Positions 1 to 7,531 of a DNA stretch of 33,521 bases are shown piece by piece; positions within the stretch are counted from its first letter, which is position 1, and every line of letters starts with the position of its first letter. Origin of the DNA: Clostridia bacterium (lineage in GTDB: Bacteria > Bacillota > Clostridia > Oscillospirales > CAG-272). Under the pieces are notes generated by a model, which did no database searches, was not told where the DNA came from, and saw only the letters and a list, made by a program, of their open reading frames with translations. The stretch spans positions 1-33,521 of the forward strand of contig JAGALA010000047.1 in assembly GCA_017625935.1 (NCBI GenBank). Direction: 5' to 3'. Both the position numbers and the translations under genes were made by a program.

Positions 1-151
1 CCCACAGGACCCATTTATGGGTAGTAAGTAGCAAACGCATGGCTGGCAGGCCAATTCTCAACGCACTTGTGCGTAGCTAGTAGTGTTTAGGGCTATGCCC
101 GAAAATGAAATACCACCCGCTTTGCGGGTGGATATTTATTAGGTGCGCACC
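1..151. repeat. Array of short hairpins in intergenic DNA
   Basis: Non-coding stretch holding a series of small perfect inverted repeats: 9-14/17-22 (6 bp), 40-43/50-53 (4 bp), 61-66/69-74 (6 bp), 90-93/97-100 (4 bp), 113-120/124-131 (8 bp) and the palindrome GGTGCGCACC at 142-151. They are joined by AT-rich linkers. The 113-131 hairpin is the strongest and could also act as a transcription terminator. No convincing ORF with a ribosome binding site is present. The style resembles the hairpin array at 10698-10765, although sequences differ. Confidence 0.6.
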
Positions 152-153
152 AA

Positions 154-184
154 ACAAGGCGGGAGGATAATATCCTCCCCTACA
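154..184. repeat. Palindromic GGGAGG/CCTCCC repeat, copy 1
   Basis: Begins ACAAGGCGGGAGGA and ends CCTCCCCTACA. The core is a perfect palindrome (GGGAGGAT, 3-nt loop, ATCCTCCC at 161-179). The same 14-nt start and 11-nt end recur at 237-268 with a different loop, so this is a true repeated element. A separate 7-bp inverted repeat lies between the copies (185-191/195-201). Confidence 0.75.
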
Positions 185-236
185 TTGAACCCGAGGTTCA
201 AATCACGCATTTTTTCGTATATATCTTCCGTTGCCT

Positions 237-268
237 ACAAGGCGGGAGGAGCAAGCCCCTCCCCTACA
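237..268. repeat. Palindromic GGGAGG/CCTCCC repeat, copy 2
   Basis: Shares ACAAGGCGGGAGGA (237-250) and CCTCCCCTACA (258-268) with copy 1; only the loop differs. It lies 83 bp downstream of copy 1 in the same orientation. The stem is GGGAGG/CCTCCC (244-249/258-263) with a possible inner GC/GC pairing. It looks like a small dispersed intergenic repeat without coding capacity; its function is unknown. Confidence 0.75.
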
Positions 269-316
269 AACGTAAAACGCCACAGGACACAATGCCCTCG
301 GCGTACAGAAAATAAG

Positions 317-348
317 AAAAACGGCTAACGCGATTGCGTTAGCCGTTT
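317..348 (-). terminator. Rho-independent terminator of ackA
   Basis: Long stem ACGGCTAACGC / GCGTTAGCCGT with a GATT loop (321-346). On the minus strand it is followed by TTTTTCTTATTTT. It lies just beyond the ackA stop codon. Confidence 0.85.
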
Positions 349-364
349 TGATGTTTAGTATAAA

Positions 365-1624
365 TTATTTGCCGTTTACAAGTCTTTCTGTGTCCATAGC
401 GATCATGAGCTCTTCGTTGGTTGGGAGAACGTAAACCTTAACACGCGAATTTGGTGTTGAGATCTCAACGGTGTTTGGTTGACGGAGTGTCTTTGCGTTC
501 TTTTCAAGGTCAAGCTCAATTCCGTAGAATTCCATATCGCGGCAAGCTCTTTCACGAAGCTCTGGGTTGTTTTCGCCCATGCCTGCGGTAAATACAATTG
601 CATCAAGGCCGTTCATAGCGGCGGTGTAGGAGCCGATGTACTGCTTAACCTGGTATGCAAGGATTTCAGCTGCGAGCTTGCAGTTCTTTGAAACTCTTTC
701 CTTGCCCTCGTCTGTTGTTGGGCAGGTCTTTAAGTCAGCGTTGAATTCACCGCGGATAGCCGCCTCGATATCACGGCTGTCAGAAGAATATTCACTAACG
801 CCGAGGAAGCCGCACTTCTTATTTAAGAAATCGGAGATTTCGTCAACGCCGATATTGTGCTTCTTCATAATAAACGGAACGATTGCGGGGTCGATAGAGC
901 CGCAGCGTGTACCCATTTCAACACCTGCAAGTGGTGTGAAGCCCATGCTTGTGTCAATGCACTTGCCGTTCTTAACAGCGGAGATTGATGAGCCGTTACC
1001 GATATGGCAGGTGATAATCTTTGTGTCTGTTCTGCCGAGAATCTTGTTCATTTCCTGTGAAACGAACTTGTGTGATGTGCCGTGCATACCGTATCTTCTG
1101 ATGCCGTCATTTTCAATCATTGACATTGGAAGCGGATATGTGTATGCCTCAGCAGGCATTGTCTGGTGGAATGCAGTATCGAAAACCGCAACCTGTGGCA
1201 CGTTTGGCATAACCTTTTGACAGCCCTTGATGCCCATAATGTGAGCAGGGTTGTGGAGAGGAGCAAACTCACTGCACTTGTCAATAACGTCGATAACCTC
1301 GTCGTTAATAATGCAGCTATCAAAGAAATATGAGCTGCCGTGAACAACTCTGTGTCCGATAGCGTCAATTTCGTCCATGCTTGCGATACAGCCGTATTCC
1401 TTGTCTGTGAGCATATTTACAACAATTTCGGTAGCAACCGAGTGGTTTGGCATTGGAATTTCCTTTTTAATCTTCTTTGAGCCGTCGCCGAGCTTGTGGT
1501 CTATCAAGCTGCCTTCCATACCGATTCTTTCACAAATACCCTTGCCGAGCACCTCTTTTGTTTCGGTGTTCATAAGCTGATATTTGAGTGATGAGCTACC
1601 TGCGTTTACAACTAAAACCTTCAT
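365..1624 (-). CDS. ackA: Acetate kinase
   Basis: Acetate kinase interconverts acetyl phosphate and acetate with ADP/ATP in the cytosol, the last substrate-level phosphorylation step of acetate fermentation. The 419-residue product opens with VNAGSSSLKY and carries GHRVVHG, DTAFHQTMP, RYGMHGTSH, the HIGNGSS phosphate-binding segment, GTRCGSIDP and TAGMGENNPELRE, all hallmark motifs of the family in the right order. It is slightly longer than the usual roughly 400 residues. GGAGG sits before the ATG at 1624. No phosphotransacetylase gene is adjacent. It diverges from tmcAL, whose product consumes acetate, over interlocking promoters. Confidence 0.97.
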   Translation of the reverse strand: MKVLVVNAGSSSLKYQLMNTETKEVLGKGICERIGMEGSLIDHKLGDGSKKIKKEIPMPNHSVATEIVVNMLTDKEYGCIASMDEIDAIGHRVVHGSSYFFDSCIINDEVIDVIDKCSEFAPLHNPAHIMGIKGCQKVMPNVPQVAVFDTAFHQTMPAEAYTYPLPMSMIENDGIRRYGMHGTSHKFVSQEMNKILGRTDTKIITCHIGNGSSISAVKNGKCIDTSMGFTPLAGVEMGTRCGSIDPAIVPFIMKKHNIGVDEISDFLNKKCGFLGVSEYSSDSRDIEAAIRGEFNADLKTCPTTDEGKERVSKNCKLAAEILAYQVKQYIGSYTAAMNGLDAIVFTAGMGENNPELRERACRDMEFYGIELDLEKNAKTLRQPNTVEISTPNSRVKVYVLPTNEELMIAMDTERLVNGK

Positions 1625-1649
1625 TTTAATCCTCCAATAAATTTGTTTC

Positions 1650-1678
1650 TTGACAAAACATAAAATTTCAAGTATATT
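1650..1678 (+). promoter_or_regulatory. Putative tmcAL promoter
   Basis: TTGACA (1650-1655), a 17-nt spacer and TATATT (1673-1678), a good sigma-A-type promoter pointing to tmcAL. It overlaps the ackA promoter, so the two probably compete for polymerase. Confidence 0.65.
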
Positions 1679-1698
1679 ATATATGAAAAGATTGTCAA
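1671..1698 (-). promoter_or_regulatory. Putative ackA promoter
   Basis: On the minus strand, TTGACA (1698-1693), a 16-nt spacer and TATACT (1676-1671) lie upstream of the ackA Shine-Dalgarno. The -10 box overlaps the -10 box of the divergent plus-strand promoter. Confidence 0.6.
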
Positions 1699-1749
1699 TT
1701 GCAACACTAAAATGTGAAATTTTTCAAGTTTTGTTGGAAAGGAGAAAAT

Positions 1750-2916
1750 ATGGCAAGGGTAGTCGGCATTATTTGTGAATATAACCCATTTCACTTAGGG
1801 CACAAGTACCAAATTGATGAAATTAAAAGAGAAGTGCCCGATGCAAAAATAGTGGCTATAATGTCGGGTAACGCAACTCAGCGCGCAAGCCTTGCGATTT
1901 TTGAGAAGCACAAAAGAGCCGAAGCCGCACTGAATTTAGGTGCCCACCTTGTTTTAGAGCTTCCTTTCCCGTATTCAAGCTCCTGCGCCGAGATTTTTGC
2001 CGAGGGCGGTGTTTCTATCGCTGAAAAAATCGGCTGTGACTATTTATATTTCGGCACGGAAAAAGCAAAGGTCAGCGACCTTTACGATGCTTGCAATGTG
2101 CTTGCTTCGCCCGAATTTGAGGTGCGCATAAGGGAGCATTTGCAAAACAAGCGCGAAAGCTACATCACCGCGCGCGAAAAAGCACTTTCTGACCTCGGCT
2201 TTTCAGTAAAGCTTGAAGCAAACGATATGCTCGCGCTTGAATATGTAAGAGCAATTAAAAAAATGGGCGCAAAAATCGAGCCGCGCGCAATAAAACGCAT
2301 AGGAAACGGCTATAACGATACAAGCGTTGGCGAATTTATGTCTGCCTCAGGCATACGCGAAAAATACCAAAATGACGGCGAATTTTTCTCCGTGCCCGAT
2401 TGCGCCCGTGAGCAATATTATGCGCTGGCAAGCGAGGGGAAAATCCTTGATTTTGACGCATTTAACGCGCTTTTATACCGACACGCGCTCCTTTGCGAGC
2501 AGAGCGAGCTTGAAAGCGCATTTGACTCCACGCCCGAGCTTGCATCACTTATAAAAAATGCGGCGATAAATTCAAAAAATGCAGATGAATTTTTGCAAGC
2601 GCTCAGCTCAAAAGCATTTACGCGTGCGCGTATTTTGCGCGTTTTGCTTTATTCAATTTTCAATGTGAAAAGCATCGAAAGGGAGCTTAATTATACACGC
2701 CTGCTCGGTGCAAACGAGGGCGGCAAGGAGATACTGAAAAATGCAAAAAAATCGGGCCTTTGCGTAATTACAAAGCACTCCGATTCCCGCACCTTGTCCG
2801 AGAAAGAAAAGGAAGCGCTCTCCCTTGACTACGCGCTTGATATGCTTTATCTTTCGCTCCAAAAAAGCCCTGATGCGCCAAGCGAGGCTTACAAAAAAAT
2901 GCCAATATTAAAATAA
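1750..2916 (+). CDS. tmcAL: tRNA(Met) cytidine acetate ligase
   Basis: TmcAL-family enzyme (formerly YlbM, COG1323), which uses ATP and acetate to make N4-acetylcytidine at the wobble position of elongator tRNA-Met. The N-terminus GIICEYNPFHLGHKY carries the nucleotidyltransferase HxGH signature, followed by MSGNATQRASLA and ELPFPYSSSCAEIFAEGG; SASGIREKY lies mid-protein. The segment usually read as SGNFVQRG is SGNATQRA here. The start at 1750 is chosen because GGAAAGGAG precedes it; the in-frame ATG at 1714 has no such site. The product is 388 residues, slightly shorter than the Bacillus protein. Adjacency to ackA matches its use of acetate. Confidence 0.92.
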   Translation: MARVVGIICEYNPFHLGHKYQIDEIKREVPDAKIVAIMSGNATQRASLAIFEKHKRAEAALNLGAHLVLELPFPYSSSCAEIFAEGGVSIAEKIGCDYLYFGTEKAKVSDLYDACNVLASPEFEVRIREHLQNKRESYITAREKALSDLGFSVKLEANDMLALEYVRAIKKMGAKIEPRAIKRIGNGYNDTSVGEFMSASGIREKYQNDGEFFSVPDCAREQYYALASEGKILDFDAFNALLYRHALLCEQSELESAFDSTPELASLIKNAAINSKNADEFLQALSSKAFTRARILRVLLYSIFNVKSIERELNYTRLLGANEGGKEILKNAKKSGLCVITKHSDSRTLSEKEKEALSLDYALDMLYLSLQKSPDAPSEAYKKMPILK

Positions 2917-2925
2917 CTAACAAAT

Positions 2926-2956
2926 AGGGACTGTCTTTGGCAGTCCCTTTTCGTTT
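2926..2956 (+). terminator. Terminator after tmcAL
   Basis: AGGGACTG (2926-2933) pairs with CAGTCCCT (2941-2948), followed by TTTTCGTTTTT. It lies between convergent genes and might also slow transcripts from the minus-strand DUF378 gene, though the T-run on that side is weak. Confidence 0.8.
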
Positions 2957-2962
2957 TTACGG

Positions 2963-3193
2963 TTAATTTAGATTGTGTATCTCTTTATCCTCAACCTCGT
3001 TTCGCTCTCTGAAGAGAAGCGAAATGCACCAAAGGGCGCAGAGTGCGACAGCCACAAACACGATTCTTGCACCTATCGAGTCAGTGCCGCCGAAAATCCA
3101 ACCGACGATATCAAAGCTGAAGAGACCCACGCTACCCCAGTTTATACCGCCGATAATCAGAAGAGAAAGAGCGATTCTATCGATAATTACCAT
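2963..3193 (-). CDS. DUF378 family small membrane protein
   Basis: Predicted 76-residue inner-membrane protein with two hydrophobic segments. It matches the DUF378 (YuzA-like) pattern: IDRIALSLLIIGGINWGSVGLFSFD at the start, then a short GGTDS turn and a second helix VFVAVALCALWCISLLF. The family function is unknown. I place the start at 3193 because GCGGAGG stands 7-8 nt upstream, and the family begins just before the IDRIALSLLIIGGINWG motif; an upstream in-frame start would add 17 residues lacking family similarity. The gene stands alone between tmcAL (convergent) and sigK (divergent). Confidence 0.8.
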   Translation of the reverse strand: MVIIDRIALSLLIIGGINWGSVGLFSFDIVGWIFGGTDSIGARIVFVAVALCALWCISLLFRERNEVEDKEIHNLN

Positions 3194-3337
3194 AGTAAAT
3201 CCTCCGCTTTTTTTGAACATAAAGTTCATATATATTTTTCTCATTTCTGATTTCGTTATACAAAAAAGTTGTGCCTAAAATTTTCCTGACAAGCAATTTA
3301 TGAAAAAAATGCAAATAGAATTTACCGAGGTGATTTT

Positions 3338-4021
3338 ATGGGTATTTTTTCGTATTTAATTCATATCGCATTTATGATTTTGGGCGTTGAGCAAGCCGAA
3401 CGCTTTCCGCCCGCACTTTCAAGAGAGGAGGAGGCAAGGCTCTTTGAGCTGCACAAAAAGGGTGACGAGAAGGCGCGCGAGAAGCTGATTGAGCATAATT
3501 TACGCTTGGTTGCACACGTTGTGCGCAAGTATTATTTAACCAACAAAAATACGGAGGATTTAATTTCCGTCGGCTCAATTGGGCTTGTCAAGGCTATTGA
3601 CTCCTTTAACGATTCAAACGGCACAAGGTTTGCAACCTACGCGGCAAAATGTATTCAAAATGAAATTTTAATGCTGTTTCGCTCGCAAAAGAAGCTCGGC
3701 TGTGAGGTTTCCTTAAATGACACTATTGATATTGATAAGGACGGAAATCCGCTGACTTATCTCGACATTATAAGCACAGAGGATACAATTGTCGAGGACC
3801 TTGACAAAAAAATGATGATAAATAAGGCGCTTTCCTACATTCGCGATTATCTTGATACGCGCGAAAAGGAAATTTTAATTATGCGCTACGGACTTGGAAA
3901 CACGGAAGCATATACGCAAAGAGAGGTGGCAGAGAAGCTTGGAATTTCACGCTCATACGTGTCGCGAATTGAAAAAGCGTCGCTTGAAAAAATAAATAAA
4001 TATTTACTTGGCGAAGGTTGA
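3338..4021 (+). CDS. sigK: RNA polymerase sporulation sigma factor SigK
   Basis: A 227-residue sigma-70 family factor. Region 2 reads LIEHNLRLVAHVVRKYY then EDLISVGSIGLVKAIDSF and ATYAAKCIQNEILMLFR, and region 4 ends in a helix-turn-helix (REVAEKLGISRSYVSRIEK). The hydrophobic N-terminus (MGIFSYLIHIAFMILG) preceding ERFPPALSREEE resembles the membrane-associated pro-sequence of SigK, which in Bacillus is cleaved by SpoIVFB; SigE has a different leader. The gene is intact, with no skin-like insertion. GAGGTGA is positioned well before the ATG. SigK directs late mother-cell transcription during sporulation. I found no convincing SigE promoter by eye. Confidence 0.9.
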   Translation: MGIFSYLIHIAFMILGVEQAERFPPALSREEEARLFELHKKGDEKAREKLIEHNLRLVAHVVRKYYLTNKNTEDLISVGSIGLVKAIDSFNDSNGTRFATYAAKCIQNEILMLFRSQKKLGCEVSLNDTIDIDKDGNPLTYLDIISTEDTIVEDLDKKMMINKALSYIRDYLDTREKEILIMRYGLGNTEAYTQREVAEKLGISRSYVSRIEKASLEKINKYLLGEG

Positions 4022-4046
4022 TTTTTCTTATAATATAGTGTATAAT
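4018..4046 (+). promoter_or_regulatory. Promoter of the DUF512-der-plsY-luxS operon
   Basis: TTGATT (4018-4023), a 17-nt spacer and a perfect TATAAT (4041-4046). The -35 box overlaps the sigK stop codon. A second TATAAT at 4029-4034 lacks a clear -35 box. Confidence 0.7.
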
Positions 4047-4092
4047 ATATAATTGCAGAATTATGCGCGAAAATAAAATGCAGGAGTGGAAA

Positions 4093-5406
4093 ATGGTTAA
4101 AATTAAAGAGGTTTTGCCGTCGTCAATTGCCGAGAAGGCAGGTGTGCGCGGCGGTGACAATTTAATCAGCATCAGCGGCTTTGATATAAACGACGTGCTT
4201 GACTACAGATTTTATCTTTACGAAAAGAAAATTACTCTAAAAATCGAGCGCGACGGTGAGCTCTTCGAGTTTAAGATTTCCAAAAAGCAATACGATGATA
4301 TCGGGCTTGAATTTGAAACTCCGCTTATGGATAAAAAGCATTCCTGCCGCAATAAATGCATTTTCTGCTTTATTGATCAGCTGCCTTCGGGACTGCGCGA
4401 AACCTTGTACTTTAAGGATGATGACTCGCGCCTTTCGTTTTTACACGGCAACTATATTACGCTCACGAATCTTAGCCGTGCAGACGTTGAAAGAATAGTG
4501 AAAATGCATATTTCGCCCGTAAACGTATCTGTTCATACAACAAACCCCGAGCTTAGATGCAAAATGATGAACAACCGCTTTGCGGGTGAGTCGCTTGAAT
4601 ACTTAAAAATGTTCAAGGACGGAAACATAAATATAAACGCGCAGATTGTGCTTTGCCGTGGAGTAAATGACGGGGCGGAGCTTGAGCGCTCGCTGAGTGA
4701 TTTGTCCGAGCTTTTCCCTCAGCTTGTCAGTGTGGCGGTTGTGCCGTCGGGGCTTACCAAGCACAGAGAAGGGCTATATCCGCTTGAGCCGTTTGATATG
4801 GAGTCAAGCGCTAAGGTTATCGATACCGTTGAGAAAATCAACGCAAAATACGCCAAAAGGGTTGGCAAAAACCTCTTTTATTGCTCGGATGAGTTTTATC
4901 TCACCGCGAAAAGAGAGCTGCCGAAGGACGAATACTACGAGGAGTATTCTCAGCTTGAAAACGGCGTTGGCATGCTTCGCTCATTTGAGTGCGAGGCGGA
5001 GCTTTTTATAAAAATGCTGACGGATGAGGAAAAGAAAATCAAGCGCGAAATTTCAATTGCCACGGGCGAAAGCGCATATGAGTTTATTTCTTCAATTGTG
5101 AAAAAGGTGCAGCGCGTATGCCCGAATTTAAGCTGCAATATATATAAAATCGAAAACGATTTCTTTGGGCATACTATAACTGTTGCAGGCCTTATAACGG
5201 GCAAGGATTTAATAAATCAGCTAAGCGGCAAGGACTTGGGAAGTGAGCTTTTGATTTCCCGCACGATGCTGAGGAGCGAGGGGGATTTGTTCCTTTGTGG
5301 AACGTCCCTTGACGAGCTTGGCAATATCCTTGGAGTTGACGTAAAGCCCGTTATGCAGGACGGCGCTTGCTTTGTTGAAGCGCTTTTGGGAATAGAAAAT
5401 AATTAA
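4093..5406 (+). CDS. DUF512 family protein with PDZ-like N-terminus and radical-SAM-type cysteines
   Basis: A 437-residue protein of the conserved DUF512 family found beside der in many Clostridia; biochemical role unknown. Residues 1-70 form a PDZ-like module (KIKEVLPSSIAEKAGVRGGDNLISI). Residues 85-92 hold C-x3-C-x2-C (CRNKCIFC), the spacing of a radical SAM iron-sulfur site, followed by FIDQLPSGLRETLYFKDDDSRLSFLHGNYITLTNL, a family hallmark. The start at 4093 is preferred over 4063 because GGAGTGG lies just upstream and the PDZ-like module begins there. It leads a likely seven-gene operon. A redox or ribosome-linked role is only a guess. Confidence 0.85.
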   Translation: MVKIKEVLPSSIAEKAGVRGGDNLISISGFDINDVLDYRFYLYEKKITLKIERDGELFEFKISKKQYDDIGLEFETPLMDKKHSCRNKCIFCFIDQLPSGLRETLYFKDDDSRLSFLHGNYITLTNLSRADVERIVKMHISPVNVSVHTTNPELRCKMMNNRFAGESLEYLKMFKDGNININAQIVLCRGVNDGAELERSLSDLSELFPQLVSVAVVPSGLTKHREGLYPLEPFDMESSAKVIDTVEKINAKYAKRVGKNLFYCSDEFYLTAKRELPKDEYYEEYSQLENGVGMLRSFECEAELFIKMLTDEEKKIKREISIATGESAYEFISSIVKKVQRVCPNLSCNIYKIENDFFGHTITVAGLITGKDLINQLSGKDLGSELLISRTMLRSEGDLFLCGTSLDELGNILGVDVKPVMQDGACFVEALLGIENN

Positions 5407-5444
5407 ATGACGATAAAAAAACCTTGGTTTTAAGGAGGTATAAA

Positions 5445-6785
5445 ATGGCAAAGCCGGTAATAGCTATAGTCGGACGTCCAAACGTCGGCAAAAGTACACT
5501 TTTTAATAAAATAATCGGTGAGCGTCTTTCGATAGTTGAGGACACACCCGGCGTTACACGTGATAGAATCTACGCCGAGGGAGAATGGTGCGGCAGAAAA
5601 TTCGTGCTGATTGATACAGGCGGAATTGAGCCGAAAACCGACAGTATGATTCTTCAAAAAATGAGAGAGCAGGCAGAAATTGCAATTGAAACCGCCGATG
5701 CAATAATTTTTATGTGTGATATCAACACAGGACTTGTGGCAGATGACCGCGAGATTGCCTTGATGCTCAAAAAGAGCGGCAAGCCCGTTGTCGTTTGTGT
5801 AAATAAGGCGGACAAGGTTGGTGTCGTTGACCCAACGTACTACGAGTTTTACGAGTTCGGCTTTGATATTGACCCCGTTGCCGTTTCCTCAATCCACGGT
5901 ACAGGCACAGGTGACCTTTTAGAGGCGGTGCTTTCTCAAATCCCCGAGACTGAGGAGCAAGAGGAGGACGAGGACGTGATAAACGTTTGCGTTATCGGTA
6001 AGCCGAACGCAGGCAAGTCCTCGCTTATAAATAAAATCCTCGGCACAGACCGCTTGATTGTTTCCTCAATGGCAGGCACGACAAGAGATGCAATAGATAC
6101 TCGCTTTGAAAACGAGTACGGCAAGTATAATTTGATAGATACCGCAGGTATAAGACGCCAAAGCAAGATTGACGATAAAATTGAAAAATACAGCGTTTTA
6201 AGAGCTCATATGGCGGTTGAAAGGGCAGACGTTTGCTTGCTCATTATCGACGCCACGGAGGGTGTAACCGAGCAGGACGAGAAAATTGCGGGAATTGCCC
6301 ACGAGGCAGGCAAGGCGGTTATCATTGTCGTTAATAAATGGGATTTGCCCGAGGCGGACGATAAAAACACGGTTGAATACTCAAAAAAGGTATATAACGC
6401 GCTTTCTTACCTCACCTATGCGCCTATTATGTACGTTTCCGCACTTACAGGACAACGTGTGGTGAAGCTTTTTGAGCAAATCAACTACGTATACAATCAA
6501 TCAAAAATGAGAGTTTCAACGGGTATGCTCAACGACGTTTTGAACGATGCAATTACAAGAGTTCAGCCGCCGTCAGACAAGGGCAGACGCTTAAAGGTTT
6601 ACTATATGACTCAGGCAAGCGTAGCGCCGCCGACCTTCGTGCTTTTCTGCAACAGCGCGCCGCTTTTCCATTTTTCGTATCAAAGATATATTGAAAACTG
6701 CTTAAGAGATACCTTTGGCTTTAAGGGTACACCTATAAAGCTTGTTATAAGACAGCGCGGCGAAGGGGACGAAACGAGAATATGA
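5445..6785 (+). CDS. der: Ribosome biogenesis GTPase Der
   Basis: Der (EngA) is an essential double GTPase that acts in 50S ribosomal subunit assembly. The 446-residue product has two G domains: GRPNVGKS (10-17) with DTPGVTRD and NKAD (120-123), then GKPNAGKS (185-192), DTAG (232-235) and NKWD (297-300). An acidic linker (ETEEQEEDED) separates them, and a KH-like domain ends the protein. The start at 5445 follows AAGGAGG at ideal spacing; the GTG-type extension upstream is not needed. The stop overlaps the plsY start as ATGA, indicating translational coupling. Confidence 0.97.
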   Translation: MAKPVIAIVGRPNVGKSTLFNKIIGERLSIVEDTPGVTRDRIYAEGEWCGRKFVLIDTGGIEPKTDSMILQKMREQAEIAIETADAIIFMCDINTGLVADDREIALMLKKSGKPVVVCVNKADKVGVVDPTYYEFYEFGFDIDPVAVSSIHGTGTGDLLEAVLSQIPETEEQEEDEDVINVCVIGKPNAGKSSLINKILGTDRLIVSSMAGTTRDAIDTRFENEYGKYNLIDTAGIRRQSKIDDKIEKYSVLRAHMAVERADVCLLIIDATEGVTEQDEKIAGIAHEAGKAVIIVVNKWDLPEADDKNTVEYSKKVYNALSYLTYAPIMYVSALTGQRVVKLFEQINYVYNQSKMRVSTGMLNDVLNDAITRVQPPSDKGRRLKVYYMTQASVAPPTFVLFCNSAPLFHFSYQRYIENCLRDTFGFKGTPIKLVIRQRGEGDETRI

Positions 6786-7531
6786 AATTCTTGGAATTTT
6801 TCAGATTCGGCTTTTTGAAAAGCATCTTTTTTCAAAGCGTCTATAATGAGGAAGCGGAGAAATACTTCGATCAATTTATCAGCGGTAAATTAGCATTGTA
6901 TATTACTGTTTTAGTCGCAATTGCTATCGTTTCATACTTGATAGGAAGCATCAGCTTTGGAGTGATTATTTCAAAGGCAAGGGGTAAGGACGTTAGAAAT
7001 TACGGCAGCGGAAGCGCGGGCGCAACTAATATTTCGCGCGTTTTCGGTATGAAAACGGCGATACTTACCTTTATCTTGGATGCTCTTAAAACCGTTTTGG
7101 CAACATCGATAGGAATTTTGCTCGTCGGTACACACGGCGCGTTCGTTGCGGGATTTTTCACAATTCTCGGGCACGCGTTTCCTGTGTATTTCAAGTTCAG
7201 AGGCGGCAAGGGTATTACTTGCTTGGCAGCATTTGTGCTTATGACCTCGCCTGTTTGCTTTCTTGTGCTTTTGGTGATATATTTGGTGCTTCTTTTCGGC
7301 TTCAAGATGGTTTCCTTTGCTTCTGTAATGTCAGCAATAGTTTATCCGTTTATTCTTTCAATGACAAGCGGATTCGGTCTTGAAATTATTGCCGCGCTTG
7401 CTTGCTCGGTTCTTGTCGTTTTCTTGCACAGAGAGAATATTGCGCGCATTTTTGCCCACGAGGAGCCAAAAATCAAGATAGGTAAAAATAAGCAAGGAGG
7501 AAAAAAAGCGGATGAAAACAGTCAAGAGTGA
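6782..7531 (+). CDS. plsY: Acyl phosphate:glycerol-3-phosphate acyltransferase PlsY
   Basis: PlsY makes lysophosphatidate from acyl phosphate and glycerol 3-phosphate, the first membrane phospholipid step. The core has the family signatures YLIGSISFGVIISK, RNYGSGSAGATNISRVFG, ILGHAFPVYFKFRGGKG and FLHRENIARI, with about five membrane segments. At 249 residues it is longer than the usual roughly 200: the first 38 residues, before the first transmembrane helix, are an extra segment (KFLEFFRFGFLKS...KYFDQFISG). The start overlaps the der stop (ATGA) and AAGGGG lies upstream. The 3' end overlaps the next gene by 20 nt. Confidence 0.93.
   Translation: MKFLEFFRFGFLKSIFFQSVYNEEAEKYFDQFISGKLALYITVLVAIAIVSYLIGSISFGVIISKARGKDVRNYGSGSAGATNISRVFGMKTAILTFILDALKTVLATSIGILLVGTHGAFVAGFFTILGHAFPVYFKFRGGKGITCLAAFVLMTSPVCFLVLLVIYLVLLFGFKMVSFASVMSAIVYPFILSMTSGFGLEIIAALACSVLVVFLHRENIARIFAHEEPKIKIGKNKQGGKKADENSQE

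Noticed and set aside
185..206. tRNA T-arm-like string (GAGGTTCAAATC) suggesting a tRNA 3' end or attachment site
   Set aside because: The flanking bases do not form the 5-bp T stem, there is no acceptor stem or CCA, and no integrase is present; it is part of a simple 7-bp inverted repeat.
1..268. CRISPR array
   Set aside because: Repeats are palindromic with unlike stems and irregular gaps; there are no uniform direct repeats with spacers and no cas genes.
143..328. 61-codon plus-strand ORF over the left repeats
   Set aside because: It runs through palindromic repeats and into the ackA terminator, has no ribosome binding site and resembles no protein.
636..1220. 194-codon ORF antisense to ackA
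   Set aside because: It lies wholly inside a well-supported acetate kinase gene, and its translation lacks domains or a plausible start site.
3200..3337. SigE-dependent promoter upstream of sigK
   Set aside because: TATACA-like and TCATAT-like strings occur, but their spacing is too long for the SigE consensus.
3338..4021. Possible skin-type interruption of sigK
   Set aside because: The sigK reading frame is continuous across regions 2 to 4, with no recombinase or break.
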